Of a stretch of DNA of 64,000 nt, positions 27,509 through 36,005 are shown piece by piece; position 1 is the first letter of the stretch, and each line of letters begins with the position of its first letter. Source of the DNA: Planococcus salinarum (GTDB lineage: Bacteria > Bacillota > Bacilli > Bacillales_A > Planococcaceae). The position numbers were made by a program, and so were the translations under genes. The notes under the pieces were generated by a model that made no database searches, was not told where the DNA came from, and was given only the letters and a program-made list of their open reading frames with translations. The DNA is taken from contig NZ_VIFV01000011.1 of NCBI RefSeq assembly GCF_007004625.1, forward strand, positions 39,008 to 103,007, read 5' to 3'.

Positions 27509-29053
27509 ATGGATGAAAAACATCCTAAAGAGGGAAATGAACAATTGCCACCCGCAGAAGAATCAAGAGGGCATTATATTCGATTGAAAACTTTTTCTTT
27601 CATTATGATGGTGGTTGTGCTGATATTGGCCACGGCCGGATTGACAGTTTTTGCTTTGACCTTCGGCGATGAGAAGGCGGTTGAAGTGAATTCGCCGGAA
27701 CGCCGGGAATTCCAAAAACTTTATACCGCCTATGATGAAATCCAGAACAAATATTACGAAGACGTTGATCGCGAAGAATTGATCAATGGTGCCATCGACG
27801 GCATGGTCGAGTCACTTGACGATCCGTATTCGGATTACATGAATGAAAAAGAAGCCTCCCAATTTATGGAAGGAATCTCTTCGAGTTTTGAAGGAATCGG
27901 GGCAGAAGTCCAGGAACGCAACGGATATATAACGGTTGTTTCACCGATCAAGAATTCTCCGGCTGAAAAAGCGGGGGTTCAGCCCAACGACCAGATTATA
28001 GCGGTTGATGGGGAAAGCATCCAGGGCTTCAGTACGACTGAAGCGGTTATGCTGATCCGTGGGGAGAAAGGGACCGAAGTCACTTTAACGATTGTCCGCG
28101 GGGACTTGGATGATCCGATCGACGTTACAATCGTCCGGGACGAAATTCCGATTGAGACGGTATATTCAGAAATGATCGGCGATAATGTAGCGCATATCCA
28201 AATCACCAGCTTTTCTCAGGAAACGTTCAACGAACTGGAGACTGCCATCGCTGATATGAAAGAAGAAGGCATGGAAGCAATGATTATTGATGTCCGCCAG
28301 AATCCGGGTGGATTATTGCAATCTGCACTCGATATCTCCAACCTCTTCATTGAAGAGGGCGAAGAAATGTTCGAGGTCCAGGCAAAAGGGCTTGAGCCTG
28401 AAATTTACCTGGCCACAGAAAGCGATAAAGTTGAGATACCCGTGACTTTATTGATCGATGGAGGCAGCGCATCAGCTTCGGAAATTCTCGCAGGGGCGAT
28501 GAGCGAATCCGCAGGTATCCAACTTGTCGGGGAAACCACTTTCGGTAAAGGGACTGTACAGACAGCCAATGACCTGGCCGACGGTTCAAACCTGAAATTC
28601 ACGACAGCCAAATGGCTTACGCCGGACGGCAATTGGATCCATGAAAAAGGGATCGAGCCGGATGTCGAAGTTGCTTATCCCGAATATGCCTCATTGCCAT
28701 TCATAGATGCTTCACTTGAATTGAAAGACGGAACGATTTCAGAACAGGTGCGTACAGCTGAAAAAATGCTGGAGGCATTGGAATATGAAGTCGGAGAAGT
28801 CGATGGAGTGTTTGAAGAAGAGATGGAGAAAGCAGTTGAAAACTTCCAGGAAGATCAGGAGCTTGAAGTTACAGGCGTCCTGACGGGCGACAGCCTTTTT
28901 GCTCTAATGGATGAGCTGCGTGCAAAAATTGAAGAAGATGACCCGATGCTTCTTGAAGCCAAGAATCTTATCATGGAAGAAGCCGGCATCGAAGCTTCAA
29001 CTCCAGAAACAGAAGAAGAGGCTGCAGAAACAGAAGAAGATACAGAAGAATAA
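27509..29053 (+). CDS. ctpA: S41 carboxyl-terminal processing protease
   Basis: 514 residues. Cytoplasmic N-terminus, one membrane helix (about 31-53), a short helical domain, PDZ domain (about 120-205, GIGAEVQERNGYITVV to EKGTEVTLTIVRG), S41 protease core with catalytic Ser in DGGSASASEILAGAM and Lys in TTFGKGTVQ, and a peptidoglycan-binding-like domain (about 415-475). The acidic Glu-rich tail is unusual but low complexity. It acts outside the membrane on protein C-termini. Near deoD as in B. subtilis, hence ctpA and not the sporulation paralogue ctpB. Confidence 0.92.
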   Translation: MDEKHPKEGNEQLPPAEESRGHYIRLKTFSFIMMVVVLILATAGLTVFALTFGDEKAVEVNSPERREFQKLYTAYDEIQNKYYEDVDREELINGAIDGMVESLDDPYSDYMNEKEASQFMEGISSSFEGIGAEVQERNGYITVVSPIKNSPAEKAGVQPNDQIIAVDGESIQGFSTTEAVMLIRGEKGTEVTLTIVRGDLDDPIDVTIVRDEIPIETVYSEMIGDNVAHIQITSFSQETFNELETAIADMKEEGMEAMIIDVRQNPGGLLQSALDISNLFIEEGEEMFEVQAKGLEPEIYLATESDKVEIPVTLLIDGGSASASEILAGAMSESAGIQLVGETTFGKGTVQTANDLADGSNLKFTTAKWLTPDGNWIHEKGIEPDVEVAYPEYASLPFIDASLELKDGTISEQVRTAEKMLEALEYEVGEVDGVFEEEMEKAVENFQEDQELEVTGVLTGDSLFALMDELRAKIEEDDPMLLEAKNLIMEEAGIEASTPETEEEAAETEEDTEE

Positions 29054-29056
29054 GGC

Positions 29057-29083
29057 AAAAAGGTCCGCGGAAGCGGACCTTTT
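29057..29083 (+). terminator. Terminator after ctpA
   Basis: AAAAGGTCCGC/GCGGACCTTTT stem with a five-base loop. Confidence 0.85.
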
Positions 29084-29126
29084 CTTTAGGTATCTATAGA
29101 TGGAGTTAATTCAAAGGAGGGCTAAT

Positions 29127-30008
29127 ATGAAAGATGTTTATTTATTCAGCGGGTTTTTGGGCAGCGGCAAAACGACGCTGCTGAAGAATATGCTGATCCA
29201 GATAAGGGAAGCGGGCTTGAAGCCGGCTGTATTCATGAACGAACTGGGCGAGCTCGCCATCGATTCAGATGAAGTGGAAGACGGGGTGCCGCTCAAGGAA
29301 CTGCTGGACGGCTGCATATGCTGCACAGGTTCAGAAAAGTCCGAGGCACAAATTCAGACTTTACTGGCAGAAGAAGAGTTTGATGTCATTTTGATCGAGA
29401 CCACAGGCGCCGCGCATCCGGTTGAAGCGCTGGACGCCATCTTTTCCCCTTTATTTGCTGAAAAGCTGAATTTCCGTGGCATCGTGACGGTGGCAGACAG
29501 CAAGCGCTGGTTGGAAAGAGATCGTTTGTCACCGCAAATCCGTTCGTTATTTCTTGAACAAATCAGGCACGCAGACCTGATATTAGCGAACAAGATGGAT
29601 TTGCTGACCGACAAGGAGCAGGGGGATGTGATTTTCGGATTGCAGTCTTTAAATTCCGAAGCGAAAATCATTCAGACTTCCGGAGCCAAAATCCCTTATA
29701 AACTGTTGGAGACTTTATCCACCGGACCAAAAGAGGCGCTTGAAACTGCAGAAATCGGGAAATTAAATTTGAATACGAAGGTGCTCCGTTTCAAAGAGCC
29801 CGTCAAACGCGAAAGTTTCGAACAGTGGATGAGAAATCTGCCGGAGACGGTTTATCGCATAAAAGGCTATGTGCCGCTCGAAGGGGATAAATATCCCCAC
29901 GCTTTCCAATATGCATATGGCATGGCCCAATGGCTGCCGGAGTATATGAAGATGCAGCCGCAGATCGTGGTAATCGGTGAAGGCATTGACGGAGTGGAAT
30001 TGCCATGA
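29127..30008 (+). CDS. COG0523 (CobW/YjiA-like) GTPase
   Basis: 293 residues from the ATG at 29127 (AAAGGAGGG upstream). G3E GTPase: Walker A GFLGSGKTTLL, metal-binding CXCC in DGCICCTG (about residues 60-67), switch-type ETTGAAHP, and the guanine motif ANKMDLLTD. The C-terminal domain is CobW_C-like. Members are metallochaperones for zinc, cobalt or nickel. No zinc-regulated operator was seen, so the metal cannot be named. The next small gene overlaps the stop. Confidence 0.9.
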   Translation: MKDVYLFSGFLGSGKTTLLKNMLIQIREAGLKPAVFMNELGELAIDSDEVEDGVPLKELLDGCICCTGSEKSEAQIQTLLAEEEFDVILIETTGAAHPVEALDAIFSPLFAEKLNFRGIVTVADSKRWLERDRLSPQIRSLFLEQIRHADLILANKMDLLTDKEQGDVIFGLQSLNSEAKIIQTSGAKIPYKLLETLSTGPKEALETAEIGKLNLNTKVLRFKEPVKRESFEQWMRNLPETVYRIKGYVPLEGDKYPHAFQYAYGMAQWLPEYMKMQPQIVVIGEGIDGVELP

Positions 30009-30253
30009 CACTTGAAGCTTACAGAAAGATTTGGCCACAACGGATGGCAGCTGCATCGGCAGAATCGGAAGAGGAAATGAAACGAATGATCATCATCGAA
30101 TTGAAGGATGAACTCACGCATCCACGCGTCCGCAAATCGAAGGAGCAGAAGCTTGCAATTGCTGTGGAGCGGATACGAAATGCCCCTTTGACTCCTGGTG
30201 AGCAAGATGAATTAATCAAGTCCTATAAAAAAATCGCCGCTCAATTGGAGTGA
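30005..30253 (+). CDS. Small basic hypothetical protein
   Basis: 82 residues, overlapping the GTPase stop (ATGA). Predicted all-helical and charged, no membrane segment, no cysteine. I do not recognise a family. The coupling suggests it is made with the GTPase and may be its partner. Terminator follows. Confidence 0.65.
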   Translation: MTLEAYRKIWPQRMAAASAESEEEMKRMIIIELKDELTHPRVRKSKEQKLAIAVERIRNAPLTPGEQDELIKSYKKIAAQLE

Positions 30254-30265
30254 ACAGCGATGCTG

Positions 30266-30293
30266 GCCACCCGTGTTTTTGGGTGGCTTTTTT
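30266..30293 (+). terminator. Terminator after the 82-residue ORF
   Basis: GCCACCC/GGGTGGC stem, eight-base loop, six T. Confidence 0.88.
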
Positions 30294-30337
30294 ATGGATT
30301 TTTATTGGAATGATAGGTATAAAAGGGAGAAATATTT

Positions 30338-30434
30338 ATGGCGATCATAAACCAGGTTTTGGCGATCATAAAACCCAATATGCCGATCATAAACATGTGT
30401 TTGCCGATCATAAATGACATTTGGCGATCATAAA
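30338..30434. repeat. Five-copy array, core TG(G/C)CGATCATAAA, ~21-bp period
   Basis: The 11-bp core (G/C)CGATCATAAA starts at 30341, 30362, 30383, 30404 and 30424, always preceded by TG. The cores are identical apart from one G/C position; the 7-8 bp spacers (CCAGGTTT, ACCCAATA, CATGTGTT, TGACATT) share nothing. Every core contains a TAA and no frame is open, so it is not coding. It lies between convergent genes and beyond their terminators. Confidence 0.85.
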
Positions 30435-30515
30435 ATTTTTTATTCCATAGATTCACGTCTTAAAAAGGAAAAAATTGGATTTATTTCTTCAATAAAACCA
30501 TCAAAATCCCTTTAA

Positions 30516-30545
30516 AATAAAAAATATGCGCCAACCAAGGCGCAT
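30516..30545 (-). terminator. Terminator of the MATE gene
   Basis: Minus strand ATGCGCC/GGCGCAT stem with six-base loop followed by a T-rich tract. Confidence 0.85.
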
Positions 30546-30552
30546 AACTCTT

Positions 30553-31911
30553 TTATTTCACTGCAGCCGAACTGATTTTTTTCTGGATCGACAGCAAGCG
30601 GATGGATAACGTAACTGCTCCCGCAGTCAAACCGGCGATAAGTCCAATCCAATAACCGAAAGCTCCGTATTCAGTAAACCTGGCGAGCAGATAACCGACT
30701 GGCAGGCCGATCACCCAATAGGAGATCACCGCCATGATGAAGGTGATGTTGACGTCTTTATAACCGCGCAAAGCCCCCTGTACGGGCGCCTGGATGGCAT
30801 CAGACAATTGGAATAACGCCGCAAACACCAGAAACTGGACGGCAAGTTCGATTACGGCCGGATCGGATGAATACAATTGGGCTATCGGTTCCCGCATAAA
30901 GTACAGGATGCTGGCCGAAACAAAGCTGATTGCTATGGCCGTAGCGACTCCCAGCCAGCTGTATTGCCGGGCATCTTTAAAGCGTCCGGCACCCACTTCA
31001 TAGCCGACCAGAATGGTTGCGCCCATCGAGATACTGAGCGGCAGCATATACAGCAGGGAAGTGAAGTTCAATGCGATCTGGTGGGCGGCGATGGTAATTG
31101 TGCCGTAGACGGCCAGCATAAACGTCACCGCTGAAAAGATGCTTGTTTCGGCAAAGATGGAAATCCCGATCGGCACCCCGATCCGGCTGATTTCCTTCCA
31201 GCGGACGATTGAGATTCTCTCCCAATTTCGGAAAATCCGGTAACTGGCAAAAGGGTTCTGGGTCTGAATGATCGCCACCGCAATCCCGAGGACCAGCCAG
31301 TAGGTTATCGCGGAAGCGAGCCCCGCACCAGCGCCGCCGAGTTCCGGAAAACCGAAATTCCCGAAGATGAACAGATAATTGAAAAATACATTGAGCGGCG
31401 CAGACAGCAAAGTGATGACCATTGTGACCCGCGTAGCGCCAAGAGCATCGATGTAAGAGCGCAGCGCGTTATAGACGAACAGCGGGATGAGGCCGAGGCT
31501 CATAAAGAAGATGTAATTGTTGGCGACGTCAGCCACCAACGGTTCCAGCTCCATGAATCCGAGGAGCACATCGATAAACAGGAAAAAGAAGGCAAAGACG
31601 ATGACTGCCAGAAGAATTGCCAGGTAAATCCCTTGCTGTACGGCTTCTTTGACATTTTCTTTTTTCTTGGCCCCCATCAATTGTGCTACAATTGGAGTAA
31701 TGGACATTAAGATTCCCGCCAGTCCGATGTATACCGGAACCCAGAACGACGAGCCGATCGAAACGCCGGCCAGGTCTTCGGTGCCGTAGCGGGCGGTCAT
31801 GTAGATATCAAAAAAAGTGACCATATACATAGCAACTTGCGTTATTAAAATTGGAAGAACAATTTTCACCAATAAATTTAATTTTTCATATTTCGTACTT
31901 GTTTCATACAT
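30553..31911 (-). CDS. MATE family efflux transporter (NorM-like)
   Basis: 452 residues with 12 hydrophobic segments in two homologous halves. Opens with KLNLLVKIVLPILITQVAMYMVTFFDIYMTA-type sequence, where the membrane helix 1 and an Asp in helix 1 follow the NorM pattern, and has NALRSYIDALGATR in the middle, the family signature. Exports cationic drugs with Na or H antiport. AGGAGG lies 7 bp before the ATG. Divergent from murG. Confidence 0.93.
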   Translation of the reverse strand: MYETSTKYEKLNLLVKIVLPILITQVAMYMVTFFDIYMTARYGTEDLAGVSIGSSFWVPVYIGLAGILMSITPIVAQLMGAKKKENVKEAVQQGIYLAILLAVIVFAFFFLFIDVLLGFMELEPLVADVANNYIFFMSLGLIPLFVYNALRSYIDALGATRVTMVITLLSAPLNVFFNYLFIFGNFGFPELGGAGAGLASAITYWLVLGIAVAIIQTQNPFASYRIFRNWERISIVRWKEISRIGVPIGISIFAETSIFSAVTFMLAVYGTITIAAHQIALNFTSLLYMLPLSISMGATILVGYEVGAGRFKDARQYSWLGVATAIAISFVSASILYFMREPIAQLYSSDPAVIELAVQFLVFAALFQLSDAIQAPVQGALRGYKDVNITFIMAVISYWVIGLPVGYLLARFTEYGAFGYWIGLIAGLTAGAVTLSIRLLSIQKKISSAAVK

Positions 31912-32040
31912 GGTCCATCCTCCTGAGTTGCACTAGCCATTGGGGCAAATTAAGATTAGTATAGCATACAAATCTGCGCTGTTCGTGCGGCCTTAAGGAC
32001 ATCTGTACAGGAAATCAGAAGATGAAAGTAGGATTTTATA

Positions 32041-33123
32041 ATGAATAAACGCACGATAATATTAACCGGCGGAGGAACTGCCGGCCACGTTTCACTCAAT
32101 CAGGCGTTGATTCCTGAAATTATTGGCATGGATTACGACGTTGAATATATCGGTTCGAAAAACGGCATTGAAAACGAGTTGATCGTCGACTCCTATCCGG
32201 AAATTAAATACCATGCCATCTCCAGCGGAAAATTGAGACGCTATTTTTCCGTAAAAAATTTCACCGATCCATTCCGTGTAGTGGCTGGTTTGGCACAGGC
32301 GATGAATATTATTCGGAAAACAAAACCGGCTGCTATTTTTTCCAAAGGCGGATTTGTTTCCGTACCGGTGGCGATGGCCGGAAAGCTTATGGGTATACCT
32401 GTCATCATCCATGAATCGGATGTGACGCCGGGTTTGGCAAATAAAATCGCCATGCCTTTCGCCGATCATATATTCACGGTTTTTAAGGAAACGATGCAGT
32501 ATGTGCCGAAAGTCAAATCCACTTGCACCGGCTCTGTCATCCGCAGCGAATTGATGGACGGTTCGGCTGCCAAAGGTCGGGAAATCTGCCATTTTGACAA
32601 TGATTTGCCGGTGCTTATGGTGATGGGCGGCAGCCAGGGATCCGAAGTGATCAATACGGCAATCCGTTCGAACCTGCAGCAGCTCCTGAAAACTTTCAAT
32701 GTGATCCACCTTGTCGGAAAAGGCAATGTAGAAGAACAATTCGAAGGGATGGAACAGTATTGCCAATTTGAATATGTGACGCATGAATTGTCACACCTAT
32801 TGCATATGACTGATTTTGTGGTCTCCCGTGCAGGATCCAACTCAATCTTCGAATTCCTGGCTTTGAAAAAGCCGATGTTGCTGATTCCATTGTCTAGGCA
32901 GAAAAGCAGGGGCGACCAGATCTTAAATGCTGAACTCTTTCGCAAAAACGGCTTTGCACACGTCCTTGAAGAAGAGGAAGCAACCCCGGAGCGCTTTTTG
33001 AAAGCAATGGAACAGTTGAAAGCTGGCGAAGAAATTCTGATTGAAAACATGAATGCTGCTGAACCGCCAAAAACGGCTTATGAAATGGCGAAATTGGTCG
33101 TTGCGCATACGAAGAAACGCTGA
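32041..33123 (+). CDS. murG: UDP-GlcNAc:lipid I N-acetylglucosaminyltransferase
   Basis: 360 residues. GT-B fold: ILTGGGTAGHVSLN (G-loop 1), SSGKLRRYFS, FSKGGFVSVPV, IIHESDVTPGLANKI, and in the donor half VMGGSQGSEVIN and SRAGSNSIFEFLALKKPMLL. These blocks are the staphylococcal / B. cereus MurG type, not the dcw-cluster B. subtilis type. Makes lipid II on the inner membrane face. It stands outside a division cluster, next to dapF; two murG paralogues could exist in the genome. Confidence 0.9.
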   Translation: MNKRTIILTGGGTAGHVSLNQALIPEIIGMDYDVEYIGSKNGIENELIVDSYPEIKYHAISSGKLRRYFSVKNFTDPFRVVAGLAQAMNIIRKTKPAAIFSKGGFVSVPVAMAGKLMGIPVIIHESDVTPGLANKIAMPFADHIFTVFKETMQYVPKVKSTCTGSVIRSELMDGSAAKGREICHFDNDLPVLMVMGGSQGSEVINTAIRSNLQQLLKTFNVIHLVGKGNVEEQFEGMEQYCQFEYVTHELSHLLHMTDFVVSRAGSNSIFEFLALKKPMLLIPLSRQKSRGDQILNAELFRKNGFAHVLEEEEATPERFLKAMEQLKAGEEILIENMNAAEPPKTAYEMAKLVVAHTKKR

Positions 33124-33139
33124 TATTGGAGTGAGCGAG

Positions 33140-34093
33140 ATGAAAGTAGTGTTGGAGAAAGTTCATGGGTCGATGAATACTTTTTATATGGTGGAAGGCC
33201 CCGAAAGAAGCGATTACGCCGAGCTGGCATTGCAGCTTTGCGTTCTGGACGAGGAAGTGGATGGCCTGCTGGTCATTCTCCCATCAGCCAATTGCCACGC
33301 GAAAATGAGGGTTTTCAACCGGGACGGATCAGAAGCGTCGATGTGCGGCAATGGCCTGCGTTGTGTCGCGCGCTATGTTTGTGAAAAAGAAGGCATCCGT
33401 TCCGCCGTCATCGAAACGATGAAAGCGGACCTGAGCGTCAGCAGAGAAGAAACGCTGATGGAGGGAATTGAGACCTATTCTGTCGAAATATCACCTGTTT
33501 CATTCCGTTTGGAAGATTTGCCGATGGAATACGAAAACCGGTCGGAAATGATTCTTCAGCCGATTCCGGAAATTTCAGAAGAGATTTTATTTTCCGCGGT
33601 AGCAGTGCCGAATCCACATTTGATCGGCATTGTTTCAGAAGAAATACAGAAAGACAGCTCCCACCAGAAATATTGGGCGGAAAAATTCAATGGAAAAAAC
33701 CCGTTTTTTTCCGACGGCGTGAATGTCAGCTATGTGACCAAGCTTGAGCAGGGCATTTTTGTTCGGACCTTCGAACGGGGTGTCGGTTTTACCAATGCCT
33801 GTGGAACTGCGATGACCGCTTCGGCGCTCATCAGCTGTATCGCGGGCATGGAGCCTTTTGGTGAAGTGGCGGTCTACAATCCGGGCGGCATGGTCAAATG
33901 CACCGTCATAAAGGATGCCGACATCTACCAGTTATTGCTGACAGGCAATGCTACGCGGATTTCCCTGCACGAATATCAATGGGAAAATGCAGCTAAGGAC
34001 AGTGGTTTTTTGTCTTCAGTAAAATTGGATGAACAGCGGCACTATGAGAAGTTCACAGAGAATATTTCCGATGTTGTTGAGCAATTTGCCTAA
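33140..34093 (+). CDS. dapF: Diaminopimelate epimerase-like protein
   Basis: 317 residues from the ATG at 33140, chosen over upstream codons that overlap murG. Both catalytic cysteines are in place: MCGNGLRCVARYV (about residues 73-85) and TNACGTAMTASAL (about 220). Somewhat longer than the ~275-285 typical of DapF. It interconverts LL- and meso-diaminopimelate for lysine and peptidoglycan. A broader amino-acid racemase role (as in CntK) cannot be excluded. It ends 16 bp before the GGDEF gene. Confidence 0.85.
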   Translation: MKVVLEKVHGSMNTFYMVEGPERSDYAELALQLCVLDEEVDGLLVILPSANCHAKMRVFNRDGSEASMCGNGLRCVARYVCEKEGIRSAVIETMKADLSVSREETLMEGIETYSVEISPVSFRLEDLPMEYENRSEMILQPIPEISEEILFSAVAVPNPHLIGIVSEEIQKDSSHQKYWAEKFNGKNPFFSDGVNVSYVTKLEQGIFVRTFERGVGFTNACGTAMTASALISCIAGMEPFGEVAVYNPGGMVKCTVIKDADIYQLLLTGNATRISLHEYQWENAAKDSGFLSSVKLDEQRHYEKFTENISDVVEQFA

Positions 34094-34109
34094 AGAAAAG
34101 AGTGATTTT

Positions 34110-35773
34110 ATGCGCGGCCCTTTTACGAAGGAACAATTGGATCTATTATATGGAAACTCGGAAGACCTGGTTTTTTTTATGCGCCAGTCTGGCGACACGT
34201 ACGTTTACGAGTATGTCAACGCTCTTTGCCATACTACATTCAAGCAGGTGCTCACTGGCACTACAGTGGATGCCAGTATGCCGGTTCCGGTCGCGAAAGA
34301 GATAAAGAAACAGTACCGCATTGCAGAATCCCGAAACGAAGCTTACCGTTATCGGGATTACAACCTTTTCAGCAAAAATAATGCTGCCAATGAAACAGAG
34401 GTTACCAAAATCCCTCATGAAGGCGATCTGTATCTATTGGCTGTTTCAAAAAATGTCGGGAAACAAAAGACGATTGAAGAAGATTACCTTTTCTATCAAT
34501 CACTTGTACAAAATTCAGTCGATCCGATGATTATGATCTCTTCTGATTTAATGATCATCGACATGAACCCCGCCTATGAGAATATTTTCGGAGTGTCTAA
34601 AGAGCAATGGGTGGGAGATTCTTTCATGACCCTGCCGAACAACAGCGAAAGATTTTTGACCAGAGTGCTGGCTGAACTGGGCAATGTTGAAGAAAGCAAG
34701 AGAATTCCATCATTTATCACAAGCACCAAAATGCAGGCGGGGAACGAAGGGAAATTTTCCGTCAGTTTTTCGCCTGTCGAAGAAGGCGGTGCGATTCGTG
34801 CTTTTCAGATTGTATACAGGGAGCTCGCAGATGGAATTCAGTTGAAGGAAGAATTGAGAAAACCGAAAATGTGCTGGAAAGCTATAAAGACGCTTTAAAT
34901 TATGCGGCGATGGTTACAATATGGGAGCCTTCGGGGACAATTCTTTTTGCCAACAACAATTTCAAAGGCACAACAGGTTATGAAAAAGAAGAGTTGCTGG
35001 GCATGCAAATTGCAACAATCGGCAGAGCGGTCATTCCGGATGCTTTTTATGACAATATAAGGACCATTATCCACAGTGGGGCAATATGGCGTGGCGAGAT
35101 GAAAAGCCTGAAGAAAAATGGCGAATTTTTCTGGGTGGATACGACAATCATTCCGTTAAAAGATGCAGAAGGCGCCATTTATCAAGTGTTGGCAATCATG
35201 TTTGATATCACTGACCGGAAAAAACTTGAAGAGACATTGCATTTTATGGCTTATCATGACAGTCTGACCCTCTTGCCGAACCGTCGGTTGATGATGCAGG
35301 AATTTACCTCATTGGAACAGCAAGCCATGGAAGACCAAAGTTGGATTGCACTGCTCTACATCGATGGAGACGATTTTAAGTCGATCAACGACAGCTTCGG
35401 CCATAATACCGGAGATGAATTTATCTCCAGCTTCGGACGGGCTCTCGGTGAATCGATCGGCCCGGCAGATATGGCTGCAAGAATCGGGGGGGGGGACGAA
35501 TTTGTCATCGCTGCGCCAGGCTTAACTTCTGAAGGAGCGGGAATGCAGATAAAGAGCCTTGTAACAAGGATCCATCAAAAGCTTGAAGAAGGCTGGTGGA
35601 TCGACGGCCATCATTTTACTCCGACTGCTTCAATCGGCATTTCTTTTTATCCGAAAGATGGCAGCAATGTTGAAGAACTCGTCAAACGGGCGGATTCGGC
35701 CCTTTACGAGTCCAAAAAATCAGGGAGAAATCAGGTGCGTTTCTACCGCGAAAACCCCATGCGCATGCAATAA
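34110..35773 (+). pseudogene. PAS-PAS-GGDEF diguanylate cyclase, frameshifted
   Basis: Two frames that together make one protein. Frame A (34110-34898) has an N-terminal sensor part and a PAS domain (QNSVDPMIMISSDLMIIDMN). Frame B (open from before 34871 to 35773) has a second PAS with PAC (TDRKKLEETL) and a GGDEF domain (YHDSLTLLPNRR, then DGDDFKSINDSFGHNTGDEF). A shift by one base near the A4 run at 34859-34862 (an A5 run would join the frames as KEELRKTENVLESYK) separates them. The signature motif reads RIGGGDEF, with one extra Gly from a run of ten G at 35486-35495. As it stands no full-length enzyme is made. Either a recent inactivation, a switchable tract or a sequencing error. Confidence 0.8.
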
Positions 35774-35918
35774 TTTCCAAATGGAGGACTTTTATCGAAA
35801 TGAAAGCGCTTTACATTCTAAAGCGGGAATAATTTCACTCAAAAGCATTGTTTTTTCCACCGGAAGTAGTAAGATTGAAATGGAAAATTGTTCTTCAATG
35901 GGTTAAACGCCTTCTGCT

Positions 35919-35946
35919 TTGTGTAAAGCGGTTTGCGTGATAAAAT
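35919..35946 (+). promoter_or_regulatory. Possible promoter of odhAB
   Basis: TTGTGT, 16-bp spacer, TAAAAT, 60 bp upstream of the odhA ATG. Plausible but not a strong match. Confidence 0.4.
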
Positions 35947-36005
35947 ATGGAAGACATATGTATTTATAGGACTGCCATTAAGGCAAAATAGTTGGAGGTT
36001 TTTTT

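Noticed and set aside
30338..30434. CRISPR array
   Set aside because: Repeat core of 11-13 bp and spacers of 7-8 bp are far too short, and no cas gene is present.
35800..35832. Ten-codon leader-peptide ORF upstream of odhA with GGAGG before it
   Set aside because: Spacing of 12 bp is poor and there is no attenuator structure following it.
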